A stretch of 64,000 nucleotides of DNA from CAWAMR01 sp963783095 (GTDB lineage Bacteria; Planctomycetota; Planctomycetia; Gemmatales; Gemmataceae): the NCBI GenBank assembly GCA_963783095.1, contig CAWAMR010000023.1, positions 114,610 to 178,609 of the forward strand, read 5' to 3'. Under the pieces are notes generated by a model that was given only the letters and a program-made list of their open reading frames with translations, made no database searches and was not told the origin of the DNA. Below, piece by piece: positions 29,539 through 38,512 of this stretch. Numbering within the stretch: position 1 is the first letter of the stretch; every line of letters starts with the position of its first letter. Made by a program: the position numbers and the translations under genes.

Positions 29539-29982
29539 ATGGCAGATGAGCATCAGTATTGCACGTTTTATCTCGCCGGCCATTATTTTGGCCTCGATGT
29601 GCTGAAGGTGCAAGAAATCATCCGGTATCAGGAGATGACCCGAGTGCCTCTGTCTCCTCCGGTGGTCCGGGGACTCATCAATCTTCGCGGTCAGATCGTG
29701 ACGGCAATCGACCTTCGTCTGCGCCTCGAACTGGCCGATCGTCCCGCCGATCAATTGCCGGTGAATGTCGTCGTCCACACCGACGACGGAGCGGTGAGCC
29801 TGCTGGTCGATGAAATCGGCGACGTCCTGGAAGTATCTGAAAAAATGTTCGAACGTCCGCCCGAGACGTTGAAAGGAACAGCCCGCGAATTGATTCGCGG
29901 GGCCTACAAACTGGAGGATCGGCTGCTCTTAATTCTCGACACGGAACGAACCGTGAATTTGGCGGCGGGGTCAAATTTCTGA
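29539..29982 (+). CDS. cheW: CheW adaptor protein
   Basis: The 147-residue single-domain protein shows YFGLDVLKVQEI, PPVVRGLINLRGQIVTAIDLR and SLLVDEIGDVLEV, the usual CheW blocks including the receptor-contact LRG. It links chemoreceptor tips to CheA. The ATG at 29539 has a G-rich ribosome site; an in-frame ATG at 29509 has none. Confidence 0.95.
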   Translation: MADEHQYCTFYLAGHYFGLDVLKVQEIIRYQEMTRVPLSPPVVRGLINLRGQIVTAIDLRLRLELADRPADQLPVNVVVHTDDGAVSLLVDEIGDVLEVSEKMFERPPETLKGTARELIRGAYKLEDRLLLILDTERTVNLAAGSNF

Positions 29983-30036
29983 CAAGGTGACAAGGTGACA
30001 AGGTGACAAGGTGACAAGGTGACAAGGTGACAAGGT
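29981..30036. repeat. Seven tandem copies of GACAAGGT
   Basis: Perfect 8-bp repeat from the cheW stop codon to 30036. The first unit overlaps the cheW stop (TGA at 29980-29982). Copy number may vary between strains by slippage; GTCACCTTGTGA at 30100-30111 is a related inverted form. Confidence 0.9.
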
Positions 30037-30142
30037 AAGGTGGATAAAGGGTCGTGTCAAGTCCGCACAAGGGAAATGATCAATCATACCCTGGTTGATT
30101 GTCACCTTGTGATCTACCGAATTTCTTGAAGGTGTTTTCCCG

Positions 30143-32713
30143 GTGGCTTTGGTAAATGAATCTTCTACCGAACAGAGTCTCTACCACCGTCTCGGCGGCA
30201 AGGATTCTATTACTTCGGTGGTTGCCGCGTTTTACGATCGGGTACTCGCCGACGCGGACTTGTCCCCGTTCTTCACCAATACCAACATGACCTGGCTGAA
30301 AAAACGTCAGGTTCAGTTTCTTGCGCAAGTTCTGGGTGGGCCGGCCAAGTATAAAGGGCCATCCATGAAAACGGTCCACGAACAAATGGGCATTCAACAA
30401 AGCCACTTTGACCGTGTGGCCGGCCATTTAATCGATTCCCTACGATCTCTGGGTGTTGCCCAACCCGTGATTGATGAAGTCATCGCCGTCGTCGCCCCAT
30501 TACAAGCTGATATCGTCAATACTTTTTCTCCCTCGGTAATCCCGGCCCCGAACGGACCAACATCCATGAGTACCTCATCCGATCCTCGTTCTTCCGCAAG
30601 TGCTTCTCCAAGCACGAATGGACAGATGGATTCACTTGAATTTGTGAAGTCCAGTCTTGCCAATGTCCAGGCGAATGTGTTTGTCGCCGATCCGAAGTTC
30701 AACATCGTCTTTGTCAACGATCGCGCGCTGGAAACACTTCGCGGTATCGAGGACGAAGTCCGCAAGGCATTCGATGTCGAAGTGGATGACATCCTCGGCT
30801 CGTCGATCCACCGCTTCCATAAAGACAAGCGCCGCGTTGAGCGGATCCTGCGGAATCCGGCAGCGCTGCCGCATCAGGCGGAATTTGCCTTCGGAGCGAT
30901 CACCCTTCAAGCCAAGATTAACGGGGTATTCGGTCAGGCTAACGAAGTTTTGGGATATATCGTCAACTGGGAAGATATCTCGCAGAAACAAATCCTCGAA
31001 GCGGAGCAAGCTCGTCTTGCTTCGATGTTGGAGAACGCGCCTACCAACGTGCTGATGGCCGATCGCGACCTGAAAATCATCTTTGTGAACCCGGCTTCGC
31101 TCAATACCCTTCGCAAGTTGGAGCGATATTTACCCGTCAAAGCGGAATCTGTCCTTGGCTCCGCCATCGACATCTTCCACAAGAACCCTGCTTACCAGAG
31201 GAAGATTCTTTCCAACGACAAGAATCTGCCGGTACGTGCCAAGATCAACATCGGGCCAGAAATAGCGGATTTGCTGGTCACCGCCATTTACGACAAGAAC
31301 AAAAACTACCTTGGGCCCATGGTCACCTGGGAAGTCATCACGGAACAAGAAAAACTTCGGATCGAGCAAGCTCGCATTCAGTCGATGATGGAGAATGCGC
31401 CTACCAACATCCTCCTGGCGGATCGCGACCTGAATATCAACTTTGTGAACCCTGCCTCTCTGAATACCCTCCGAAAGTTGGAGCGATACTTACCTGTAAA
31501 GCCGGAGAATGTTCTGGGTTCCAATATCGATATCTTCCACAAGAACCCAGCTTATCAACGGAAGATTCTTTCGAATGACAAGAACCTGCCGGTTCGGGCA
31601 CAAATCAACATCGGTCCGGAAGTTGCCGATCTGTTGGTCACGGCCATCTATGATCTAAACAAGAACTACCTCGGCCCAATGGTTACCTGGGAGTTGATCA
31701 CGGAAAGACTCGAAGCCGATCGCAAAATCAAAGAGGCAGGTGAGCGCGAGCGGCAACAGGCTGAGGAATTACGCATCAAGGTCGAAAGTATGCTGGATGT
31801 CGTCAATGCGGCCAGCAAGGGTGACCTTACCCGCGAGATGCCCATCAGAGGTGCCGACGCGATCGGCCAGATGGGAGAAGGGCTTTCGAGTTTCTTTACC
31901 AACTTGCGCACGAGTATCAGCAACATCGCGCAGACTGCACAAACATTGGCAAGCTCGAGCCGGGAACTGAACGCAGTGAGCCAGCAAATGTCGGCGAATG
32001 CCGAAGAAACCGCGACCCAAGCCAACGTCGCCTCCGCTGCTGCCGAACAGGTGAGCAAAAACGTCACCACGGTCTCGACCGCTGCGGAAGAGATGGGAGC
32101 CAGCATCAAGGAAATCGCCAAGAACGCCAATGAGGCGGCCAAGGTTGCAACCGCTGCGGTCAAGGTTGCCGAGCGGACCAATACCACCGTGGCGAAACTG
32201 GGCGAAAGCAGTGCCGAGATCGGCAACGTCATCAAGGTGATCACCTCGATCGCCCAACAGACGAACTTGCTGGCCTTGAACGCCACCATCGAGGCCGCCC
32301 GAGCCGGTGAAGCGGGGAAAGGTTTCGCAGTGGTCGCGAATGAGGTTAAGGAACTGGCCAAGCAGACAGCCAAGGCAACTGAGGACATTAGCCGCAAGAT
32401 CGAGGCGATTCAGGGTGATACGAAGGGTGCGGTGGATGCCATTGCTCAGATCGGTAAGATCATCAACCAGATTAACGACATCCAGAATACCATCGCCAGC
32501 GCGGTTGAGGAGCAGACCGCTACGACCAGCGAAATCAGCCGAAACGTCAACGAAGCGGCCAAAGGCAGCAACGAAATTGCCCAGAACATTACTGGGGTGG
32601 CCCAGGCAGCACAGAGTACGACGGAGGGAGCTGCCAATACTCAGACTTCTTCGGATGAGCTGTCCAAGATGGCCCTCGACTTGCAGAAGTTGGTATCGCA
32701 GTTTAAGTATTAG
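30143..32713 (+). CDS. Soluble chemoreceptor: truncated haemoglobin - three PAS - MCP signalling domain
   Basis: Residues ~10-125 are a group I truncated globin: LYHRLGGKDSI, Tyr31 at B10 (FYDRVLADADLSPFF), the GGPAKYKG loop, and the proximal His79 in KTVHEQMGI followed by HFDRVAGHL. Three PAS domains follow at ~165-290, ~293-410 and ~413-530. A HAMP-like segment (DVVNAASKGDLTREMP) leads to the methyl-accepting domain whose tip is VITSIAQQTNLLALNATIEAARAGE (shown in part). No membrane segment or signal peptide is present, so it is cytoplasmic. The globin should bind O2, NO or CO and send the signal to CheW/CheA. There is no C-terminal CheR-docking pentapeptide. GTG start with GAAGG upstream. 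Confidence 0.92.
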   Translation: MALVNESSTEQSLYHRLGGKDSITSVVAAFYDRVLADADLSPFFTNTNMTWLKKRQVQFLAQVLGGPAKYKGPSMKTVHEQMGIQQSHFDRVAGHLIDSLRSLGVAQPVIDEVIAVVAPLQADIVNTFSPSVIPAPNGPTSMSTSSDPRSSASASPSTNGQMDSLEFVKSSLANVQANVFVADPKFNIVFVNDRALETLRGIEDEVRKAFDVEVDDILGSSIHRFHKDKRRVERILRNPAALPHQAEFAFGAITLQAKINGVFGQANEVLGYIVNWEDISQKQILEAEQARLASMLENAPTNVLMADRDLKIIFVNPASLNTLRKLERYLPVKAESVLGSAIDIFHKNPAYQRKILSNDKNLPVRAKINIGPEIADLLVTAIYDKNKNYLGPMVTWEVITEQEKLRIEQARIQSMMENAPTNILLADRDLNINFVNPASLNTLRKLERYLPVKPENVLGSNIDIFHKNPAYQRKILSNDKNLPVRAQINIGPEVADLLVTAIYDLNKNYLGPMVTWELITERLEADRKIKEAGERERQQAEELRIKVESMLDVVNAASKGDLTREMPIRGADAIGQMGEGLSSFFTNLRTSISNIAQTAQTLASSSRELNAVSQQMSANAEETATQANVASAAAEQVSKNVTTVSTAAEEMGASIKEIAKNANEAAKVATAAVKVAERTNTTVAKLGESSAEIGNVIKVITSIAQQTNLLALNATIEAARAGEAGKGFAVVANEVKELAKQTAKATEDISRKIEAIQGDTKGAVDAIAQIGKIINQINDIQNTIASAVEEQTATTSEISRNVNEAAKGSNEIAQNITGVAQAAQSTTEGAANTQTSSDELSKMALDLQKLVSQFKY
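31018..31737 (+). repeat. Tandem 360-bp duplication encoding PAS2 and PAS3
   Basis: The unit 31018-31377 recurs at 31378-31737 with long runs of identical bases (for example LPVRA...INIGPE blocks). At 120 codons per unit the frame is kept. PAS1 is much more distant. Confidence 0.85.
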
Positions 32714-32986
32714 AAAGGATGAAAGATGAAGGATGAAAAAAGACAAGTTGGTTGTCTGAATTTATTTCATCGTTCATCCTTTCAAAGTACTCATCCACGA
32801 TTAGAGTACCGATGGCGTTTTGACGATAACGTGGATCCAAGGAGATGACCGGTCGGCAGTTTGTCGATGGCCGGAAGAAGATCGACGACAGATCGCGATT
32901 CATGTGCTACGATTATTCCTTGCCAGTTGTTTCCGGCGGCGCTTTCGGAATTGTGGGAAGAAACACGCGATCGGAGTAGCAATTCA

Positions 32987-33274
32987 ATGTCAACTGCTGT
33001 CTCAGCTACCCAGCCAGGCTCCAGGCCTGTGCTTTCCCGCCATTTACGAGTTCGCGTGGAAGAAGCGTGTCATGTCAAAGTTGATTTGACCTTTCGGGCA
33101 AGCGCAGCGGAATTCCTCTCTGATTTGATTCCCGAAGACTTACTGGAAAAGTTGAGGGCTCGATCGATCGATCTCGACACGATCGTTGCTCGAACTGTCC
33201 AGAAACAGTTCGCCCCGGGAGAGTTGTTCCAATTGCTGGAAGGAACGAAGAAAGTTAGCGTTTGGCTTGAGTAA
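32987..33274 (+). CDS. Small protein of unknown function in the chemosensory cluster
   Basis: The ATG at 32987 follows GGAG and gives 95 residues (MSTAVSATQ...VSVWLE); an in-frame start at 32861 has no ribosome site. The sequence has a beta-rich N-terminal half (RHLRVRVEEACHVKVDLTF) and helices (LSDLIPEDLLEKLRARSIDLDTIVARTVQ). I recognise no domain. Its place between the chemoreceptor and cheY suggests a role in signalling or assembly; this is inference. Confidence 0.6.
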   Translation: MSTAVSATQPGSRPVLSRHLRVRVEEACHVKVDLTFRASAAEFLSDLIPEDLLEKLRARSIDLDTIVARTVQKQFAPGELFQLLEGTKKVSVWLE

Positions 33275-33282
33275 GCAAATCC

Positions 33283-33366
33283 GGTAGGGCGGGTCGAGGC
33301 TTTGCGAGGCCCGCCGGGACGAGATGCCCGTTCACGGCGGGCTCGCAAAGCCTCGACCCGCCCTAC
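33283..33366. repeat. REP-like inverted hairpin pair, family B
   Basis: Begins GTAGGGCGGGTCGAGGC and ends ...GACCCGCCCTAC; two hairpins (GGCGGG...CCCGCC) in inverted arrangement, 84 bp, directly upstream of cheY. Confidence 0.8.
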
Positions 33367-33411
33367 TTGCAGATTACGTTGCAACAGGCTTTAAATCAGG
33401 CGGAGACCGAC

Positions 33412-33782
33412 ATGCGTGCACTCGTCATCGATGATTCCCGCGCCGTTCGGATCATTATCGGCAAGATCCTCCAAGAAATCGGCATGCAGGTCGTGGAAGC
33501 CGGGCACGGTCAAGAAGGTCTGGATCAACTGAAGCGAAATCCGGATATCACGCTGGTGCTGGTCGACTGGAACATGCCCGTCATGGATGGACTCGAATTC
33601 ATTCAGGCGGTACGGTCGCAGCGATCTTATGACTCCATGCGCATCATGATGGTGACGACCGAAACCGAGAGTTCACAGGTGGTGGCGCCTTGACTGCCGG
33701 TGCCAACGAATACGTCATGAAACCCTTCACGAAAGAAGTTCTGGTGGCAAAACTCAATATGCTCGACGTATTCGAGGAATAG
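33412..33782 (+). CDS. cheY: CheY-like single-domain response regulator, one frame break
   Basis: The receiver fold is complete when read across a break near 33686: IDDSRAVR (acidic pair), VLVDWNMPVMDG with the phospho-accepting Asp, MMVTTE with the switch Thr, and YVMKPF with the conserved Lys in the second frame. The product would be 123 residues and receive phosphate from CheA. GGAG precedes the ATG; the stop is three bases from the cheB start. Confidence 0.9.
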
Positions 33783-33785
33783 TAC

Positions 33786-34833
33786 ATGGCAAAGATCCGC
33801 GTCCTGCTGGTGGATGATTCCGTAGTGTTCCGGCGACTTGTCTCGGAGGAACTGGCCAAAGATCCTGCTCTGGAAGTCTGTCGCTACCGCTGCGAACGGA
33901 CGAATTGCGCTGGCGAAGCTGCCGCAGGTGAACCCCGATCTGGTGATTCTCGACGTCGAGATGCCGGAAATGGACGGCCTGACCGCTCTCGCTGAAATCC
34001 GAAAGATTTACCCGAAGCTCCCGGTAATCATGTTCAGTGCACTTACGGAACGCGGGGCGGCGGCGACTTTAGATGCGCTGGCGCCTGGCGCGACCGATTA
34101 CTTCGCGAAACCCACCACGGTCGGCGGACTCGATGAGTCCTTGGAGGTTATCCGAGAACAACTCATTCCGGAAATCAAGACACTTTGTGCGAAACCCGAG
34201 CCGAAGCCGCCAGCGCCCGCGCAAGCACGGCCCCAGCGCCGAACTGCCGCAGGGCCCGCTCTGGTGGAAGTGGTGGCGATCGGTGTTTCGACGGGTGGGC
34301 CGAACGCCTTGTCGGAGATTTTTGCGGGATTGCCGCGTGATTTTCCGGTACCGATCCTGATCGTGCAACACATGCCGCCGATGTTTACTCGACTACTGGC
34401 CGAACGGTTGTCCTCGCACTCGGCGATTCGGGTACAGGAAGCATTCCCAGGTGCCGTGCTTCAGCCGGGAACTGCCTGGATAGCTCCCGGCGATTACCAC
34501 ATGACTGTGGTCCGGGACGGCACGCAAGCTCGACTTCTGATCCATCAGGAGCCACCCGAAAACTCATGCAGGCCCGCGGCCGACGTACTGTTTCGGTCGG
34601 TGGCCGCGGCCTATGGTTCCGGGGCGCTCACCGTTGTCTTGACCGGCATGGGACAAGATGGCCTGCGCGGTTGTGAAGCGATCGATCAGGCTGGTGGACA
34701 GATCCTGGCACAAGACGAAGCAACGTCGGTCGTTTGGGGTATGCCGGGGTTCGTTGCTCGCGCGGGCTTGGCCGATCGAGTGCTGCCTCTTTCTTTAATT
34801 GCAGATGAAATCGTCAAGCGAGTGCGGCGATAA
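33786..34833 (+). CDS. cheB: CheB protein-glutamate methylesterase/deamidase, one frame break
   Basis: The N-terminal receiver has LLVDDSVVFRRLV, VILDVEMPEMDGL and KPT; the C-terminal methylesterase has the catalytic triad blocks GVSTGGP (Ser), QHMPPMFT (His) and TGMGQDG (Asp). The frame changes near 33877 inside the receiver. It removes methyl groups from receptors, balancing CheR. Three bases after cheY, so translation is probably coupled. Confidence 0.92.
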
Positions 34834-34937
34834 ATCCGATCGGGGCAGCGTCAGTGCCTTGGCCCGACGTGGAAATAATCGAACAAGCCAGGCTCAAACC
34901 TCGACGTTCGCCTTGCCAGTTGCCAAAGGTGCAATCA

Positions 34938-35753
34938 ATGACGGACCAGGATTTTGATTATATTTGCAGATTGGTTCAGGATCGCGCCGCGGTCGTTCTG
35001 GAAAATGGCAAGCAATATCTCGTAGAGAGTCGACTCGCACCCCTCGTGCGACAAATGAGTTTGGGGTCGATCAGCGAACTGGTTCAACAATTGCAATTGG
35101 TACCCTCGAACGGATTGGTTACTCGCATTGTCGAAGCGATGGTCACCACCGAAACATCGTTCTTCCGGGATTTCAATCCTTTCGAGGCCCTGCGGAAAGT
35201 CGTGATTCCAACATTAATCGAGAAGCGCGGCGGTGCCCGCCGGCTGAATATCTGGTGTGCGGCAACTGCGACGGGGCAGGAACCTTACAGTATTGCATTG
35301 CTCTTGCGCGAGCATTTTCCACAACTGGCGGACTGGAATATTTCGTTGCTGGCCAGCGACATTTCCAAAGAGATGTTGACGCGCGCCAAGGAAGGGAAAT
35401 ACTCCCAGATCGAAGTCAACCGAGGTTTGCCCGCGACGCTGCTGGTAAAACACTTCCAACAGCACGGAACATCGTGGCAACTCCGCGATGATATTCGCAA
35501 ACTGGTCGATTTTCAGGAGATTAATCTGGCAAAATCATGGCCGGCTCTACCGCCCATGGACCTGGTGTTGATCCGGAACGTCATGATTTATTTCGACGTC
35601 GACACGAAAAAAGCAATCCTGAGGAAATTGAGCAAGCTGCTGAAACCGGACGGTTTTCTTCTGCTGGGCGGTGCGGAAACGACATTCCAACTCAACGACT
35701 CGTTTCGGCGGGTCGAGCAGTTAAAATCGGGATTTCATCAACTGGTTCTATGA
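34938..35753 (+). CDS. cheR: CheR chemoreceptor methyltransferase
   Basis: The 271-residue intact protein has the N-terminal helices (YICRLVQDRAAVVLENGKQYLVESR), TTETSFFRD, the SAM-binding loop IWCAATATGQEPYSIA (degenerate form of CSTGEEPYS), SDISKEML, RNVMIYF and LLLGGAE. It adds methyl groups to Glu residues of receptors such as the one at 30143-32713. The ATG at 34938 is preferred because AAAGG lies upstream; earlier in-frame starts give an unconserved N-terminus. Confidence 0.93.
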   Translation: MTDQDFDYICRLVQDRAAVVLENGKQYLVESRLAPLVRQMSLGSISELVQQLQLVPSNGLVTRIVEAMVTTETSFFRDFNPFEALRKVVIPTLIEKRGGARRLNIWCAATATGQEPYSIALLLREHFPQLADWNISLLASDISKEMLTRAKEGKYSQIEVNRGLPATLLVKHFQQHGTSWQLRDDIRKLVDFQEINLAKSWPALPPMDLVLIRNVMIYFDVDTKKAILRKLSKLLKPDGFLLLGGAETTFQLNDSFRRVEQLKSGFHQLVL

Positions 35754-35757
35754 AAAG

Positions 35758-35868
35758 TGTTCAGTGTTCAGTTTTCAGTGTTCAGTTCAGGAAAGAGATT
35801 GGTCCAGAGTCGGGGATCAAGTAATTGATGGCATTTACTGAAAACTGAAAACTGAAAACTGAAAACTG
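35758..35868. repeat. TTCAGTGTTCAG / CTGAAAACTGAAAA short repeats
   Basis: A block of GTTCAGT units at 35758-35790 and four AACTGAAA units at 35837-35868, inverted to one another. They lie between cheR and cheX. Confidence 0.7.
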
Positions 35869-35886
35869 GTAGTTAAGGAGATTCGT

Positions 35887-36393
35887 TTGGATAGCTCCGC
35901 CAATCATTTACCACCCGTTTCACCAGAGGTTCGAGAACAATTCCTCGAACCGTTCGTTGCAGCTACCTCGTTGGCGATGAGTGAATGGGGCAAGACGGAT
36001 GTGGGTGTCAAAGATGTCCTGCACACGACTTTCGATCGGTCATTCGGCGACCTTGCCGCCATTCTTCGGTTCAAATCCGAGAGCGAGGATTTCATTGTTC
36101 TTGGCGTGACCCAGGCTACCGCGGCCGGGCTTGCCCGACGCGTATTTGAAGGAGTTCTGGAAAATCTCGATCCAGCGATCATCAATGATTGTCTCGGCGA
36201 AATGGGAAATGTGATATCGGGCCAGGCCAAGGCGATTCTGGCAGGAACTCCCTATCAGTTCTCCTTCTCTCCACCGGTCGTCGGATTCAGCGATGGAGCG
36301 GAGATCCAGGCCATGAAGGGCAAGGAATGCCTCGCCATCATGTTCGCGAGCGATCTCGGAGATTTTGCCGTGCAGTTGCTGATGAAGCGGTAA
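35887..36393 (+). CDS. cheX: CheX-type chemotaxis protein phosphatase
   Basis: The 168-residue product contains DCLGEMGNVISGQAKAIL, equal to the E-x2-N active-site helix of CheX/CheC phosphatases (Glu and Asn inserted beside the receiver Asp). A TTG start is used; AAGGAG stands seven bases upstream and no ATG or GTG gives a better fit. It would speed removal of phosphate from CheY. Separated from cheR by a repeat block but on the same strand. Confidence 0.85.
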   Translation: MDSSANHLPPVSPEVREQFLEPFVAATSLAMSEWGKTDVGVKDVLHTTFDRSFGDLAAILRFKSESEDFIVLGVTQATAAGLARRVFEGVLENLDPAIINDCLGEMGNVISGQAKAILAGTPYQFSFSPPVVGFSDGAEIQAMKGKECLAIMFASDLGDFAVQLLMKR

Positions 36394-36411
36394 AACGTGT
36401 CGGCGAATAGG

Positions 36412-38430
36412 TCATGGAAACAGACGATCCACGATCGACTGCAATGCTTCGAGGCTGAACCCTTTTTCACACAGACCCGCCACACCGAGTTGTCGGATCG
36501 ACTGCAATTTGGTTGCGTTTGTCTCGGTCGTGACCATGATCACCGGCACCGATCTTGTCGCTGGATTGGAGCGCAGATAGGACAGAAGCGCCTGACCATC
36601 CATGAGCGGCATGTTATAGTCGGAGATAATTAGATGGAAGGTTTCCCGCGCCAATACCGCTACTGCCTGCGCACCATCTTGTGCTTCCACAAACAAGGCA
36701 AATCCAACCTGTTGGAGCATGGTTTTCGCATACATACGAGCGGCCGAGCTATCATCGACGATCAGAACCCGGAGCTTGCTACGGTCGGTGGTTCGACCAG
36801 TGACGGGCTGCACGACGGCCGTGACTCGATTTTCGACCGTACTCACGGTCGAGATCGAGGACGAATGTAGTTTCAACCCGGTCACGGCGTTGAGGGTTTG
36901 CACTAATTTGTCGACGGCGAACGGCTTGTGCAATACGAGCGTGTTTCTGAGTTGACTCAATGAACCGGCGTTCCGTAACTCGCTTTCGCTGGAAATCAAG
37001 ATAAAACCCGGTATGGGCGTGATTTCCGTGAGCGATTGTGCCAGTTGAATGCCCGACATGTCTTTAAGGTGCATGGCACTGATGACGACGGTCAAAGGAG
37101 TCTTTTTGGCAATCTCGATGGCATCCCGACCGTTCTGGACCGGGGTCAAAACATCAATGCCCAGGCTGTCCAGATATTTGCGAATGATCCCCGCCTGGGT
37201 TCGTGACGGTTCAACGAGAAGAATCGAAACTTTCTGGGTTCGAGGTTCCGGCGCATCCGGACGCAGATCCATGGTCTGACTTGATGGGTCATCCGACGAG
37301 GCCTGGGCTGCGGGCGACTGGACGGCGCTTCTGGTCTTGCCTTTGAGGCCGAATTTGCTTGCGCCTTTTGGGATCGTTGTGGCGGCAGGAATCTCGATAT
37401 CCGTGAAGGCTTGAACCACCTCGCCCATGGACTGAAAGCGATCGATCGATTTCTTGGCGATCATCTTGCGAAATGCCTGATCGACTGCCGCTGTGACATC
37501 GGGGCGAAGCGCCGGTAAGAGCGGGATCGGACCTTCCAAATGTTTCAGGAGGGTTGCCATGATCGACGTGCCGGAAAACGGTGCTTTACCCAGCAACAGA
37601 AAATACAAGGTGCATCCCAGGCTGTAGATATCGGTGCGATGGTCGAGAGTGGCAGAATCGAAGGCTTGTTCCGGCGACATATAATCGGCCGTGCCGACAA
37701 TCCCTCCGGCCTGGGTAAGATTGGTCTGACCGGCAGAATTCTGTTCGTGGAGCCTGGCCAAACCGAGGTCGGTGACTTTCACCACTCCTTGTTGGTCGAG
37801 CAGAAGATTGGCCGGTTTGATGTCGCGATGAATAATCCCCTCGCGATGGGCATACTCCAGCCCCCTTGCCGCTTGCAGGATGCAATCCACAGCCTCGGCG
37901 ATGGGGAGTGGACCGTGATCGTGGATGGTCGAGTTCAAATCTTTGCCGTTCACGAATTCCATAACCAGGAAATGCCCCACCTCTGCCTCGTCCGCGTCGT
38001 AGGCCATGACGACATTGGGATGCTGAAGCCGGGCAATGGTCTCGACTTCCCGCTGAAATCGCTGTACCGCTTGGTCATCGCTGCAGAGATGGCGCGACAT
38101 GACTTTGAGGGCGACGATGCGCTTCATGCGCCGATGGCGGGCTTTGAACACCGTTCCCATGCCGCCGGCACCCAGGCGGTCCAAAACATCGTAATTCCCG
38201 ATTCGGAGATCTTCGACTTTGCCCGAAGAAATTGCATCGGCTTGGTAAGCGGTCAATAACCCCGCCTGGTGCAGGGAATTGACAAGTTTCGACCCGTCCG
38301 CGTTTTTTTCACTGACGAACAGGGGAAGAACCTTGCTCTCCATTTCTTCATGCGAGAAGAACGAGTTGTCCCTGAAATACTGTAATAGTTCGTCCGAATC
38401 CAATTGGCTCGACGCCTGTGAACCCTGCAT
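36412..38430 (-). CDS. Serine/threonine kinase fused to two response-regulator receiver domains
   Basis: Of 672 residues, 1-75 are a helical pre-kinase region, ~76-345 a Ser/Thr kinase with GAGGMG, VALKVM, HRDIKPANLL, DLGLAR (DLG in place of DFG) and YMSPEQA, then two receivers at ~400-515 and ~555-672. Receiver 1 lacks the acceptor Asp (ISAMHLKDMSG) and so is probably a binding domain. Receiver 2 has IVDDSSAARM, ISDYNMPLMDG, MVTTET and a Lys (CEKGFS) and should accept phosphate. It is convergent with cheX and ends 18 bp from it. GAGG precedes the ATG at 38430. Phosphate from CheA could control Ser/Thr phosphorylation; this link is inferred. Confidence 0.9.
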   Translation of the reverse strand: MQGSQASSQLDSDELLQYFRDNSFFSHEEMESKVLPLFVSEKNADGSKLVNSLHQAGLLTAYQADAISSGKVEDLRIGNYDVLDRLGAGGMGTVFKARHRRMKRIVALKVMSRHLCSDDQAVQRFQREVETIARLQHPNVVMAYDADEAEVGHFLVMEFVNGKDLNSTIHDHGPLPIAEAVDCILQAARGLEYAHREGIIHRDIKPANLLLDQQGVVKVTDLGLARLHEQNSAGQTNLTQAGGIVGTADYMSPEQAFDSATLDHRTDIYSLGCTLYFLLLGKAPFSGTSIMATLLKHLEGPIPLLPALRPDVTAAVDQAFRKMIAKKSIDRFQSMGEVVQAFTDIEIPAATTIPKGASKFGLKGKTRSAVQSPAAQASSDDPSSQTMDLRPDAPEPRTQKVSILLVEPSRTQAGIIRKYLDSLGIDVLTPVQNGRDAIEIAKKTPLTVVISAMHLKDMSGIQLAQSLTEITPIPGFILISSESELRNAGSLSQLRNTLVLHKPFAVDKLVQTLNAVTGLKLHSSSISTVSTVENRVTAVVQPVTGRTTDRSKLRVLIVDDSSAARMYAKTMLQQVGFALFVEAQDGAQAVAVLARETFHLIISDYNMPLMDGQALLSYLRSNPATRSVPVIMVTTETNATKLQSIRQLGVAGLCEKGFSLEALQSIVDRLFP

Positions 38431-38512
38431 GAAAACGACCTCAAAAACATCTATAATCAATGAGATTAACTGATCGTCTCCTGCATTCCAAGCGTAAACC
38501 GGAGAAAACCAA

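Noticed and set aside
29981..30036. CRISPR or origin iterons
   Set aside because: 8-bp direct repeats without spacers, no dnaA boxes or rep gene nearby.
31666..32746. Minus-strand reading frames of 243 and 325 residues
   Set aside because: Shadows of the MCP signalling domain, with Leu-rich antisense composition.
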